Below the pieces are notes generated by a model. The model was given only the letters and a program-made list of their open reading frames with translations. It was not told where the DNA came from and did no database searches. Made by a program: the position numbers and the translations under genes. DNA of 64,000 nucleotides from Mumia sp. ZJ1417 (GTDB lineage: Bacteria > Actinomycetota > Actinomycetes > Propionibacteriales > Nocardioidaceae): assembly GCF_014127285.1 (NCBI RefSeq), contig NZ_CP059901.1:2356001-2420000 (forward strand). The letters run 5' to 3'. Of the stretch, positions 1 through 9,095 are shown piece by piece (the first letter of the stretch is position 1; every line of letters starts with the position of its first letter).

Positions 1-117
1 AGGAGGTCGCCACGGAGTTCGGTGTCGAGACGCAGCGGCTCGGCAACCCCGTCGTGCAGCAGATCGGGCTCGCGGCCATGCGAGGACCTGACCGCAGAGG
101 TGTAGCGGAGCGCGGGT
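1..117 (+). other. possible 3' remnant of an upstream gene
   Basis: From base 3 to about base 90, plus-strand codons have the G/C-rich third positions typical of real genes here and would read EVATEFGVETQRLGNP. The frame then loses coding character and meets no stop before the palindrome. It could be the end of an upstream gene with a frameshift, or chance. The protein is not recognised. Confidence 0.2.
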
Positions 118-139
118 GCGTCGGGGGTACCCCCGACGC
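118..139. terminator. perfect palindrome, probable bidirectional terminator
   Basis: The arms GCGTCGGGGG and CCCCCGACGC (118-127 and 130-139) are perfectly complementary around TA. The hairpin lies just past the end of the aldehyde dehydrogenase gene. It has no clear T-tract, as is usual for terminators in high-GC actinobacteria. Confidence 0.55.
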
Positions 140-143
140 CCCG

Positions 144-1619
144 CTAGGCCGGACGGAACGAGTCGTGCGCCTCGACGACCGCGTGCTTGACCATCACGTG
201 CTGCGTGACCGTGTACTCGAGGACGGCCTCGTGGCTCATGTCCTTGCCGAACCCGCTGCCCTTGACTCCACCGTGCGGCGCCTCCGACGCGATCGGGAGG
301 TGGTCGTTCACCCAGGTCACGCCCGCCTCGAGGGAGTGCGTGACGCGCAGCGCGCGGGCGACGTCCGCGGTCCACACCGACGAGGCGAGCCCGTACGCGC
401 TGTCGTTCGCGAGCGCGATCGCGTCCTCCTCGGTGTCGAACGGCAGCGCGACCAGGACCGGCCCGAAGACCTCGTCCTGGACGATCTCGGAGCTCTGGTC
501 GGCGCCGGTGACGAGCGTCGGCGGGTAGTACGCACCAGGACCGTCGGGCACGACTCCCCCGCACGCCACCTTGGCGCCCGCCTCGACGGCACGCTCCACG
601 AACCCGTGCACGCGGTCGCGGTGCTCGCGCGAGACCAGCGGGCCGATGTCGGTGGCGCCGTCACGCGGGTCGCCGACGCGGATCGCGCCCATCCGCTGGG
701 CGACGGCCTCGACGACGGCGTCGTACGCGGGCCGCTGGACGTAGAGGCGCGTCGCGGCAGTGCAGTCCTGGCCCGAGTTGTACGTCGCCGCCATCGCGAG
801 GCCCTGCGCGACGGCGTCGACGTCCGCATCGGCAAAGACGAGCGCGGGCGCCTTGCCGCCGAGCTCGAGGTGGACGCGCTTCGTCTGCGGGGCCGCCGCG
901 CCCATCACGGCGCGACCGGCGCGGCTCGATCCGGTGATCGAGACCATCGCGACGTCGGGGTGCGCGACGAGCGCCTCTCCGATGTCAGCCCCGCCCGTCA
1001 CGACGTTGAGCACGCCGGCGGGCAGGCCGGCGTCGGCCGCGAGCTGCGCGAGCAGGAGCGTGCTGCGGGGCGTGGTCGGCGCAGGCTTGAGGACCATCGT
1101 GTTGCCGGCCGCGAGCGCGGGACCGAGCTTCCAGATCGCCATCACGAGCGGGAAGTTCCACGGGGCGACGGCGCCCACGACGCCGACCGGCCGGCGGATC
1201 AGCATCGACGTGTAGCCCTCGCTCAGCACGCCGGCACCGCTGCCCTCGAGCGACCGCGCCGACCCCGCGAAGAAGCGCAGGTTGTCGGCCGCGAACGGGA
1301 GCTCACCGTCTGCGAAGACGGCGGTCGGCTTGCCGGAGTCGGCGACCTCGAGTGCGGTGAGCGCGTCGGCGTTCGCCTCCAGGAGGTCGGCGAGCCGGAG
1401 CAGAACCCGCGCGCGATCCCCCGCCGTACGGCGCGACCAGGCGCCGAAGGCCGCGGATGCCGCGGCGACCGCCGCCTCGACATCGGCGAGCGACGCCTGC
1501 GCGAACCGTAGGGTCTCCTCGCCCGTCGCCGGGTCGACGAGCACGACCTCGTCTCCGGTCGAGGCACGGGCGACCCCGTCGACGAACGCTCCGGACACTG
1601 GCTCCATCGTCTCCTCCAT
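144..1619 (-). CDS. aldehyde dehydrogenase, gamma-aminobutyraldehyde type
   Basis: NAD(P)-dependent aldehyde dehydrogenase of 491 residues, normal length for the family. The cofactor-domain motif WNFPLVMAIWKLGPALAAGN, the LELGGKAP segment carrying the general-base Glu, and the catalytic Cys at about residue 286 in GQDCTAATR are all present. Being last in a polyamine uptake operon directly after an amine oxidase, it most likely oxidises 4-aminobutyraldehyde (or its glutamyl form) to GABA, as PatD/PuuC do; the exact substrate is inferred. The start overlaps the upstream stop (TGATG). A second ATG at 1607 has a better GGAGGAG Shine-Dalgarno and may be the true start, giving 487 residues. Confidence 0.88.
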   Translation of the reverse strand: MEETMEPVSGAFVDGVARASTGDEVVLVDPATGEETLRFAQASLADVEAAVAAASAAFGAWSRRTAGDRARVLLRLADLLEANADALTALEVADSGKPTAVFADGELPFAADNLRFFAGSARSLEGSGAGVLSEGYTSMLIRRPVGVVGAVAPWNFPLVMAIWKLGPALAAGNTMVLKPAPTTPRSTLLLAQLAADAGLPAGVLNVVTGGADIGEALVAHPDVAMVSITGSSRAGRAVMGAAAPQTKRVHLELGGKAPALVFADADVDAVAQGLAMAATYNSGQDCTAATRLYVQRPAYDAVVEAVAQRMGAIRVGDPRDGATDIGPLVSREHRDRVHGFVERAVEAGAKVACGGVVPDGPGAYYPPTLVTGADQSSEIVQDEVFGPVLVALPFDTEEDAIALANDSAYGLASSVWTADVARALRVTHSLEAGVTWVNDHLPIASEAPHGGVKGSGFGKDMSHEAVLEYTVTQHVMVKHAVVEAHDSFRPA

Positions 1620-3013
1620 CAGCTGTTGAACCCCACTCCGAACTTGTCGAGCACACGCAGCATCGCGGGACGCTTGCCGGTCGTGTCCTCGCGGGCGAGC
1701 TGGTGCCGCATGACCTGGACGATCGGGTAGCGCAGCGGCTCGGGCGGGAACGGGATCGGCCGACCGGTGATCGCGGCGAGCCGGGTGCGCTCCGTACGGC
1801 GGCGTGCGAGCAGGTCGAGCGCGACCTGCGCCCCGAACCGCGACGAGGCGACGCCGAGCCCGGTGTAGCCCACTGCGTAGGCCAGCCGGCCGGCGTACGC
1901 CGTGCCGAAGACCGGCGTGAAGCGGGTGGACGTGTCGATGATCCCTGCCCAGCGGTGCGTGACCCCGAGACCGTCGAGCATCGGGAACGTGTCGTACAGG
2001 TGGTTCACCAGCAGCTCGTGCGAGGCGTCGCGCTGGGCGAGGCCCGCGTCCGTCCGGGCGCCGTAGTAGTAGATCGCGTCGTAGCCGCCGAACAGGATCC
2101 GGTCGTCAGGCGTACGACGGTAGTAGTGGAACTGGTTGCCTGCGTCGGTCATCCCCTGGTTGTCCGACCACCCGATCGCGGACAGCTGCGCGTCGGACAG
2201 CGGCTCGGTGACGATCACGTGGTCCCAGACCGGGATCGTGTAGGCGCGGATGCGGCGCAGCAGCGGCGGGAACGCATTCGTGGCGACGACGACCTGGCGC
2301 GCGTGCGCGACACCGCCTTCGAGGGTCACCGTGACTCCGTCGCCACGGCGGCTCATCCCCGTGACGACCGAGCGCTCGTGGAGGCGGACGCCGCGGCGCC
2401 GTGCCGCCTCGGCCAGCCCGTGCAGCAGGCGTACGGGGTCGACGAGACCACCGCCGCTGCGCACGCGCATGCCCGCGAGGTAGGTCGGCGAGTCGACGTC
2501 CTTGCGCACCTCGTCGGCGGACAGGAGGGTCACGTCCTCGCCGTGCTCCTGATGGGTCGCGAACGAGGCGGCGAGGGCCTCGACCTCGTGCGGTCGCGTC
2601 GCGACGACCGTCTTGCCGCACAGCCGCAGGTCGGCGTCGATGCCCTCACGGGCAAGGAAGGCCGCGATCTCCTCGACGTTGTCGCGGCCGAGCCGGACCA
2701 GCTCATCGAGCTCGTCGGGCCACATGGCCGTGCCGTGAGCGAGCCCGTGGGTGAGGGAGTCCGAGACGAACCCGCCGTTGCGGCCGGAGGCGCCGGCGCC
2801 TATCCGCCCTGCCTCGAGGACGACGACGTCACGAGACGGGTCCTCCTCCTTGGCGAGGATCGCGGTCCACAGACCGGTGAGTCCGCCGCCGATGACGGCG
2901 AGGTCGGCCCGCGCGGTGCCGACGAGCGGATCGGCGTCGCCGGACGGACGGGTGCGGTCGGTCCAGTACGGGCGCGGGCAGGCATCCGCGAGGATTCGGG
3001 CGGCGCGCGTCAC
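1619..3013 (-). CDS. FAD-dependent amine oxidoreductase (PuuB-like, DAO family)
   Basis: About 464 residues. The N-terminal Rossmann motif AVIGGGLTGLWTA and the following VVLEAGRIGAGASGRNGGF are characteristic of the D-amino-acid-oxidase (DAO) superfamily and of gamma-glutamylputrescine oxidase. I chose the GTG at 3013 because it overlaps the ATPase stop as GTGA; a longer frame opens at 3052 but runs into the ATPase gene. It should oxidise the imported polyamine, or its glutamyl conjugate, to an aldehyde for the next enzyme, releasing ammonia and hydrogen peroxide. No glutamylpolyamine synthetase gene is visible in the window, so whether the route is glutamylated or direct is open. Confidence 0.82.
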   Translation of the reverse strand: MTRAARILADACPRPYWTDRTRPSGDADPLVGTARADLAVIGGGLTGLWTAILAKEEDPSRDVVVLEAGRIGAGASGRNGGFVSDSLTHGLAHGTAMWPDELDELVRLGRDNVEEIAAFLAREGIDADLRLCGKTVVATRPHEVEALAASFATHQEHGEDVTLLSADEVRKDVDSPTYLAGMRVRSGGGLVDPVRLLHGLAEAARRRGVRLHERSVVTGMSRRGDGVTVTLEGGVAHARQVVVATNAFPPLLRRIRAYTIPVWDHVIVTEPLSDAQLSAIGWSDNQGMTDAGNQFHYYRRTPDDRILFGGYDAIYYYGARTDAGLAQRDASHELLVNHLYDTFPMLDGLGVTHRWAGIIDTSTRFTPVFGTAYAGRLAYAVGYTGLGVASSRFGAQVALDLLARRRTERTRLAAITGRPIPFPPEPLRYPIVQVMRHQLAREDTTGKRPAMLRVLDKFGVGFNS

Positions 3014-4107
3014 AGACTCCCTCCGACCACGACAGCAGCGTCGGCGGTCCACGTGAGCGAGACCTCGGCCCCGCGCTCGACCGTGGAGACGCCGCTGATC
3101 GCGCAGAGCACGGGATCAGCGTGGTCCGGGACGTCGACCGCGACCGTCGACACCCCGCCGTAGAACTGGGTCTCGACGACCCGGCCGTCGAGGAGCCCGG
3201 CTCCTGGCTCTCCGATGCGTGTCTCCTCCGGCCGTACGACGAGGTGGGCGTCGCCGGAGACGTCACCGACGAGGTGCCCCGGGAGGAGCCCGACGCTGTC
3301 GACGTGGATCCCGCCGTCGACGACGCGCCCGGCGAAGCGGTTGCCGTCTCCGATGAAGTCCGCGACAAACAGGTTGGCCGGACGGCGATAGATCTCGACC
3401 GGGGTCGCGACCTGCTGCACGCGTCCGTGCGCGAGGACGGCGAGGCGGTCGGCCATCGACATCGCCTCTTCCTGGTCGTGCGTCACGACGACGAACGTGA
3501 TGCCCACCTCCTGCTGGAGGCGCTTGAGCTCGAGCTGCATCTGCGACCGGACCTTGCGGTCGAGCGCCGACAGCGGCTCGTCGAGGAGCAGCAGCTTGGG
3601 GCGCTTCACGACGGCGCGCGCGAGGGCGACCCGCTGGCGCTGGCCGCCGGAGAGCTGGTGCGGCTTGCGGGAGGCCATCGCCGACAGGCCGACCGTCTCC
3701 AGCACCTCGCCGACCCGCTGACGGATCTCACCCTTCGACAGCTTCTCCTGCTCCAGCCCGTACGCGACGTTGCGCTCGACACTCATGTGCGGGAACAGCG
3801 CGTACGACTGGAACATCAGGTTGAGCGGGCGCCGGTGCGGGGGCAGCGCCACGAGATCCTCGCCACCGAGGCGCATCTCGCCGCTGTCAGGGTGCTCGAA
3901 GCCCGCGATCGCGCGCAGCAGCGTCGTCTTGCCGCAGCCGGACGGACCGAGCAGCGCGAAGAACTCGTTCTCGGCGATCGTGAGGCTCACGTCGTCCAGC
4001 GCGGTCACGTCACCGAAGCGGCGCGTCACGTGGCGCAGCTCGACCAGCGGCGCGCGCGACGGCGACGCCTTCGCGGTGCTCGGGGTCGTCACGTGCGTCT
4101 CACTCAT
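3010..4107 (-). CDS. potA: polyamine ABC transporter ATP-binding protein
   Basis: The 365-residue ATPase has Walker A GPSGCGKTT, signature LSGGQRQR, Walker B LLLLDEPLSALD and the H-loop VVVTHDQEEA. A C-terminal part of about 110 residues is the TOBE-type regulatory domain of PotA/MalK-like ATPases. It energises import through the two permeases encoded just upstream. Its start overlaps the permease stop by 8 bp and its stop overlaps the oxidase start by 4 bp, so translation is probably coupled. The spermidine/putrescine assignment comes from sequence type plus the adjoining oxidase and dehydrogenase. Confidence 0.9.
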   Translation of the reverse strand: MSETHVTTPSTAKASPSRAPLVELRHVTRRFGDVTALDDVSLTIAENEFFALLGPSGCGKTTLLRAIAGFEHPDSGEMRLGGEDLVALPPHRRPLNLMFQSYALFPHMSVERNVAYGLEQEKLSKGEIRQRVGEVLETVGLSAMASRKPHQLSGGQRQRVALARAVVKRPKLLLLDEPLSALDRKVRSQMQLELKRLQQEVGITFVVVTHDQEEAMSMADRLAVLAHGRVQQVATPVEIYRRPANLFVADFIGDGNRFAGRVVDGGIHVDSVGLLPGHLVGDVSGDAHLVVRPEETRIGEPGAGLLDGRVVETQFYGGVSTVAVDVPDHADPVLCAISGVSTVERGAEVSLTWTADAAVVVGGSL

Positions 4108-4876
4108 CGGTGGCCTCCGTACGTCGGCTCAGTCGGGCGGACGCGATCACGACCGTGAGGCTGACGAGCAGCAGCACGGTGGCGAGCGCGTTGATCTCGG
4201 GAGTCACGCCGAAGCGGACCATCGAGTAGATCGAGATCGGCAGGGTCGGGGTGGTCGGGCCGTTGGTGAAGAACGCGATGACGAACTCGTCGAGCGACAG
4301 CGTGAACGTCAGCAAGGCACCGGCCACGACCGCGGGCGCGATCGTCGGCAGGGTCACGCGGCGGAATGTGGTGAGCGCCCCCGCGCCGAGGTCGCGCGAG
4401 GCCTCCTCGAGCGACGGGTCGGCCTGGGCGAGGCGTGCGCGGACGACCGCCACGACGAACGCCATGCCGAACACGGCGTGGGCCAGCATGACCGAGAAGA
4501 GCCCCAGCGTCATGGAGATCAACGAGTAGAACGACAGCAGCCCGATCGCCAGCACGAGGTCGGGCATGATCGCGGGCGACATCGCGTACGCGTCGAGGGC
4601 GGACGACCGGGTGTAGCGCGCGAGGCCGACCGCGAGCGTGGTCCCGAGCACGACGGCGATAGCGGTCGCTCCGGCGGCGACGACGAGGCTGTTGCCCAGC
4701 GCCTCCAGCAGGGCGGAGTTGCCGGCCAGCTCGCCGTACCAGCGCAGGCTGAACCCGTCCATCGAGAACGCCGAGCGCCCGCCGTTGAACGACATGACGA
4801 CGAGGACGGCGATCGGCAGGTAGAGGAAGAGCATGCACAGCGCCAACGGCAGGCGCAGCCACCCCAGTGCCTTCAT
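4100..4876 (-). CDS. potC: polyamine ABC transporter permease (PotC-like)
   Basis: A 258-residue inner-membrane protein with about six transmembrane helices. The EAA loop is recognisable as EEASRDLGAGALTTFRRVTLP, the site that docks to the ATPase. The N-terminal helix followed by MSFNGG and a Trp/Tyr-rich segment is typical of the second permease of PotABCD-type systems. The ATG overlaps the upstream permease stop as ATGA. Confidence 0.88.
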   Translation of the reverse strand: MKALGWLRLPLALCMLFLYLPIAVLVVMSFNGGRSAFSMDGFSLRWYGELAGNSALLEALGNSLVVAAGATAIAVVLGTTLAVGLARYTRSSALDAYAMSPAIMPDLVLAIGLLSFYSLISMTLGLFSVMLAHAVFGMAFVVAVVRARLAQADPSLEEASRDLGAGALTTFRRVTLPTIAPAVVAGALLTFTLSLDEFVIAFFTNGPTTPTLPISIYSMVRFGVTPEINALATVLLLVSLTVVIASARLSRRTEATDE

Positions 4877-5772
4877 GAGGGGCCTCCCGTCGAGACGCGG
4901 CGGCTGACCCGCGACTGCACGAAGAACAGCACGACCAGCACCACGATGAGGACCAGCGCGAGCGTCGCGCCGAACGGCCAGTCGCGGGCCTTGAGGAACT
5001 GGTCGCGCACGACGTTGCCGACCATCACGAACTTGCCGCCGCCGAGCAGCTCGGGCACGACGAAGTTGCCCAGGCTCGGCACGAAGACGAAGATGCAGCC
5101 GGTCAGCGCACCGGGCAGGGTCAGCGGCCAGGTGATCGTACGGAACACGCGGAACCGGCTCGCGCCGAGGTTCGTCGCCGCCTCGCGCAGCTCGGGGTCG
5201 AGCTTCGAGATCGATGCGTACAACGGCAGGATCATCAGAGGCAGGTAGGCGTAGACGAGACCGACGACGACCGCCCCACGGGTGTAGAGCAGCGTGATCG
5301 GGTCCTCGATCACCCCCAGGCTCTCAAGGCCTCGATTGACGAGTCCTTCAGAGCTCAGCAGCACGATCCAGGCGTACGTCCGGACGAGGAAGTTCGTCCA
5401 GAACGGGATGACGACCAGCACGAGAGCGACGTTGCGCCACCGCGCGGGGAGCTGGGCGATCGCGTACGCGACCGGGTAGCCGATCAGCAGCGCGAGGATC
5501 GTCGCGGAGCCCGCGATCACGACCGAGTCGACGAGCACGGCCCGGTAGGTCGGTGAGAGCGCGCGGCTGAAGTTGTCCCACGTGAACTCGTACACGACGC
5601 CACCGAAGCGACCGCGCTGGAAGAACACATAGCTGAGCACGAGCAGGACCGGCACGGCCATGAACGCCGTGACATAGCCCAGCCCGGGGACGAGGAGGGT
5701 GACGCGCTCCCACCGGGAGGAGCGCTCGCCGGCGCCCCTCCCGGTGGGAGTGCTGGTGATCAGATCGGTCAC
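4873..5772 (-). CDS. potB: polyamine ABC transporter permease (PotB-like)
   Basis: A 299-residue permease with six predicted transmembrane segments after a short hydrophilic N-terminus. The EAA loop reads REAATNLGASRFRVFRTITWP. It is the first permease of the operon and forms the channel with the downstream permease. The GTG start at 5772 shares one base with the TAG stop of the binding-protein gene, continuing the chain of overlaps in the operon. Confidence 0.88.
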   Translation of the reverse strand: MTDLITSTPTGRGAGERSSRWERVTLLVPGLGYVTAFMAVPVLLVLSYVFFQRGRFGGVVYEFTWDNFSRALSPTYRAVLVDSVVIAGSATILALLIGYPVAYAIAQLPARWRNVALVLVVIPFWTNFLVRTYAWIVLLSSEGLVNRGLESLGVIEDPITLLYTRGAVVVGLVYAYLPLMILPLYASISKLDPELREAATNLGASRFRVFRTITWPLTLPGALTGCIFVFVPSLGNFVVPELLGGGKFVMVGNVVRDQFLKARDWPFGATLALVLIVVLVVLFFVQSRVSRRVSTGGPS

Positions 5773-6887
5773 TAGCTCGACGTGATCTCGGTGACGAGCT
5801 GGGAGTAGAGCGTCGCGGCCTCGCCGAGATCGGTCAGCGACTCACCCTTGAGGAGCTCGTCAGCGGTGACCTGGAGCGGCGGGTACTGCGCCTTCAGCTC
5901 GGCGGGGAGCAGGTCCATCGCCTTCTGGTTCGGGACGTTGTAGAGGATGTTCTCCGCTGCCCACGCACCGTTCTCCGGCTCCAGGAGGTAGTTGATGAAC
6001 GCGTGCGCGGCCTCCTTGTTCTTGGAGGTCTTCAGCACGACCATCGTGTCGACCCAGAGGTCGCTGCCCTCCTCGGGCACGGTGAACGTGATGTCCTTGT
6101 TCTCGGTCGTGCCGTAGTTGCACCAGCCGTCCCACGCCTGCACCATCACGGCCTCGCCGGAGATGAGCCGCTCGTAGAACGTGGTGTCGTCGTAGGCGAG
6201 CAGGTTCTTCTTGGCGGCGACGAGCTTGTCCTTGACCTGCGCCATCTCGTCCTCGTCGGTGGTGTTCGCCGAGAAGCCGAGGGCCTTCTGCGCCGGGAGC
6301 ATCAGCCAGCGGTCGGTGGCCATCATCGTGACCTTGCCCTTGTAGGCGTCCTCTGGCTCGAGCAGGTCGTTCCAGCTGGTCGGCGCCTCCTTCACAAGGT
6401 CGGAGCGATAGCAGATGCCCGTGGTGCCCCAGGTGTACGGGACGGAGATCTCGTTGCCCTTGTCGTACGCCATGGTGGTCGCCGGCTCGGCAAGGTTCTT
6501 GAGGTTCGGGATCAGCTCGTCGTGGATCGGCTCCACCAGCCCCTGGGCGGCGAGCGCCTGCGCGAACTGCCCGGAGACGAACGCGACGTCGATGCCGGAG
6601 TCTGAACCGGCCGTCAGCTTCGCCATGATCTCTTCGTTCGTGGCGTGGTTGGTGACTTCCATGGAGGCGCCCGTCGCCTCCTCGAACTTCGTCGCGACGT
6701 CCTCGGGCATGTAGTCAGCCCAGTTGGACACGACGATCGACTGCTTGCTGAGGTCGGCGTCGGGGTCGAGGTCTGCGGCCGCGGAGTCGTCCCCGTCGGA
6801 CCCGCCACACGCCGCAAGTGCGGCGACGAGGGCGATGCCGGCCGCGGCGGCCAGCGCGCGGCGGCTGGTGGACGCGAATGCCTTCAT
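5772..6887 (-). CDS. polyamine-binding lipoprotein (PotD/PotF-like)
   Basis: About 371 residues from the ATG at 6887, which has a GGAG ribosome site about 9 nt upstream. A lipoprotein signal peptide ends in LVAALAACGGS, with Cys27 as the lipidated residue. The mature part fits bacterial solute-binding family 1, with the typical start SNWADYMPEDVATKFEEATG and the ligand-pocket segment VPYTWGTTGICY. It captures polyamines outside the membrane and delivers them to the permeases. It is first in the operon, directly behind the regulated promoter region shared with the TetR gene. A frame opening at 6977 is rejected because it lacks a signal peptide at its start. Confidence 0.87.
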   Translation of the reverse strand: MKAFASTSRRALAAAAGIALVAALAACGGSDGDDSAAADLDPDADLSKQSIVVSNWADYMPEDVATKFEEATGASMEVTNHATNEEIMAKLTAGSDSGIDVAFVSGQFAQALAAQGLVEPIHDELIPNLKNLAEPATTMAYDKGNEISVPYTWGTTGICYRSDLVKEAPTSWNDLLEPEDAYKGKVTMMATDRWLMLPAQKALGFSANTTDEDEMAQVKDKLVAAKKNLLAYDDTTFYERLISGEAVMVQAWDGWCNYGTTENKDITFTVPEEGSDLWVDTMVVLKTSKNKEAAHAFINYLLEPENGAWAAENILYNVPNQKAMDLLPAELKAQYPPLQVTADELLKGESLTDLGEAATLYSQLVTEITSS

Positions 6888-7087
6888 GGTTGGCTCCAGG
6901 TGTGCGAGTTTCCCGCCTGGTGCGGGTGGGGGACACATTTGCACCTCTATTGAGTACTTGACAAGACCCTGAAACACGAGAGCAACGGTCGAAACAAATT
7001 CGTCACTGAAGAAGTCTTCAAATTTCGGCCTAGCAATGGGAGGCTAGCGCACAATCACCACTCGCATGACGACGCAAAGGGGGCCCG
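6888..7087. promoter_or_regulatory. divergent promoter/operator region of the pot operon and tetR
   Basis: This gap separates the minus-strand polyamine operon from the plus-strand TetR operon. The inverted repeat TGAAGA-AG-TCTTCA lies at 7007-7020. A second dyad centred on AGTACT sits near 6955 beside a TTGTCA-like -35 box for the minus strand. TetR proteins usually repress their divergent neighbour, so these are operator candidates. Which dyad is used is not known. Confidence 0.5.
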
Positions 7088-7729
7088 ATGGCGAAGACCC
7101 AGGGCCAGAAAGACCGGCGTGCCGCACTCATCCGCGCGACCCAGCAAGCGGTCATCGCGCACGGCGCCGACGTCAAGCTCACCGAGATCGCCAAGCAGGC
7201 CGGCCTCACGTCCGGTGCCGTGCTGTACCACTATCCGGACGTCCAGTCCCTGATCCTGGAGGCGAACCGCGCCGGCACCGAGCGCTTCTACGACGAGCGC
7301 ATGCGGACGCTCGCGGCGATCGAGGACCCCGCTGAGAAGCTGGTCCGGACGATCCGTTCGGGTCTGCCGAGCGACGCCGACGACGACGCGGTGCGGCTCT
7401 TCTGCGAGCTCGGCGGCGCTGCGCGGCGTCATCCCGTGTACGGCGCGCTGCTGACCTCCCTGTACGACCGCCAGGTCGCGATGTACCAGGTGATCCTCGA
7501 GACCGGCGCCGCCCGTGGCGCGTTCGAGTTGCGCCAGGACTCGCTGACGATCGGGCGCAACCTCGTCGCGCTCGAGGATGCGTACGGCTACCGCATGATG
7601 GCCGGGCACCCGACGATCGACCACGAGGTCGCGTGCGAGCTGCTCCTCGACTACGCCAGGCTGGCCACCGGCAACCTGCTCATCACCAAGGCTGCTCCTG
7701 ACGACGAAGGGACCCCCACCGATGACTGA
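7088..7729 (+). CDS. TetR-family transcriptional regulator
   Basis: A 213-residue protein with an N-terminal TetR helix-turn-helix at about residues 10-55; the core reads LTEIAKQAGLTSGAVLYHYP. The remainder is an all-helical ligand-binding and dimerisation domain. It is divergent from the polyamine uptake/catabolism operon and first in an operon with glycosyltransferase, kinase and SIS genes, whose next start overlaps its stop by 8 bp. It may sense a polyamine or an amino sugar and control both operons; this is inferred from position only. Confidence 0.88.
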   Translation: MAKTQGQKDRRAALIRATQQAVIAHGADVKLTEIAKQAGLTSGAVLYHYPDVQSLILEANRAGTERFYDERMRTLAAIEDPAEKLVRTIRSGLPSDADDDAVRLFCELGGAARRHPVYGALLTSLYDRQVAMYQVILETGAARGAFELRQDSLTIGRNLVALEDAYGYRMMAGHPTIDHEVACELLLDYARLATGNLLITKAAPDDEGTPTDD

Positions 7730-9095
7730 CCGCGCCCTGACGATCCTGTTCATGCCCGAGTCGGCGTACGGCCCGACGAACCAGTGCGTCGGTCTCGGCG
7801 ACATCCTGCTCGGACGCGGCCACAAGGTCGTGTTCGCGGCCGAGGCGTCGTGGAAGGGCAAGCTCGAGCCGCTCGGCTTCGTCGAGGCGCTGGTCGATCT
7901 CGCTGCGCCCGCCGAGGGAGCCGACGAGGCCGAGGAGGAGGACGCGGGCAAGTTCTGGACGGACTTCATCGCCGAGACCGCGCCGGAGTTCCGCAAGCCC
8001 ACCGTCGAGCAGCTCGAGTCGTTCGTCGCGCCGACCTACCAGGCGCTCATCGACGGCGCGGTCTACTGCGAGCCGCAGTTGCGCGCGATCATCGCCGAGC
8101 ACCAGCCCGACGTCATCGTCGAGGACAACGTCGTCACCTTCCCGGCGCTGATGACCTCTGACGCTCCGTTCGTCCGCATCGTCTCGTGCAACCCGCTGGA
8201 GGTGCGTGGCAGCGCCGACCTGCCGCCGCTGTTCGCCGGCTACCCGATCGCCGACCGCGCCGAGTGGGACGCGTACGACAAGCGCTTCGAGGAGACCCAT
8301 CGCGAGATGTGGGAGGCGTTCAACACCTGGGTCCAGGAGCAGGGCACTCCCCCGCTGCCCGACCTGGAGTTCCTGCACACCTCCGACACGCTGAACCTGT
8401 ACGTGTTCCCCGAGGAGGCCGACTACGACGCGGTGCGTCCGCTTGACGAGACGTGGGCACGGATCGACTCCAGCGTGCGCGAGACCGACGAGGACTACGT
8501 CGTGCCGACCGAGGTCGCCGACCGTCCCGACGACTCCGCGCTGATCTATCTCTCGCTCGGCTCGCTCGGTGGTGCCGACCTCGGCCTCATGCAGCGGCTG
8601 GTCGACGTCCTCGGGACCACCCGGCACCGCTTCATCGTGAGCAAGGGCCCGCGCGCCGACGAGCTGACGCTGCCGGAGACGATGGTCGGCGCGCAGATGG
8701 TGCCGCAGACCAAGGTCATCCCGCAGGTCGACCTCGTCATCACGCACGGCGGCAACAACACCACGACCGAGACGCTGCACTTCGGCAAACCGATGATCGT
8801 GCTGCCGCTGTTCTGGGACCAGTACGACAACGCGCAGCGCGTGGACGAGCTCGGCTTCGGCCGACGGCTCGACACGTACGGCTTCGAGGACGCCGAGCTG
8901 GTCGACGCGGTCGAGGCGCTGCTCGCCGACACCGAGCTGCGTGCGCGGATGGAGACGATCGGCGCGCGGATCCGTGAGCGCGACGGCCTGCGCAAGGGAG
9001 CGGACCTGATCGAGAAGGTCGGGCTGGACCACGTCGGCCGCGTTGCCGACCCGACGCTGGCCGATGCGCTGGAGTCGTCGGCCGTGGAGTCCTGA
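7722..9095 (+). CDS. GT1-family glycosyltransferase (UDP-glycosyltransferase, MGT-like)
   Basis: A 457-residue GT-B enzyme. The C-terminal nucleotide-sugar-binding motif HGGNNTTTETLHFGKPMIV and the following LPLFWDQYDNAQRVDELGFG match macrolide-type and plant-type UGT signatures. The N-terminal half should bind the acceptor, and the acidic insert around residue 70 (EEEDAGK) is unusual. The acceptor is unknown. GT1 enzymes typically glycosylate small hydrophobic or aminated molecules. Overlap with TetR and close spacing to the glucosamine-kinase-like gene suggest transcription as one unit and a shared amino-sugar theme. Confidence 0.85.
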   Translation: MTDRALTILFMPESAYGPTNQCVGLGDILLGRGHKVVFAAEASWKGKLEPLGFVEALVDLAAPAEGADEAEEEDAGKFWTDFIAETAPEFRKPTVEQLESFVAPTYQALIDGAVYCEPQLRAIIAEHQPDVIVEDNVVTFPALMTSDAPFVRIVSCNPLEVRGSADLPPLFAGYPIADRAEWDAYDKRFEETHREMWEAFNTWVQEQGTPPLPDLEFLHTSDTLNLYVFPEEADYDAVRPLDETWARIDSSVRETDEDYVVPTEVADRPDDSALIYLSLGSLGGADLGLMQRLVDVLGTTRHRFIVSKGPRADELTLPETMVGAQMVPQTKVIPQVDLVITHGGNNTTTETLHFGKPMIVLPLFWDQYDNAQRVDELGFGRRLDTYGFEDAELVDAVEALLADTELRARMETIGARIRERDGLRKGADLIEKVGLDHVGRVADPTLADALESSAVES

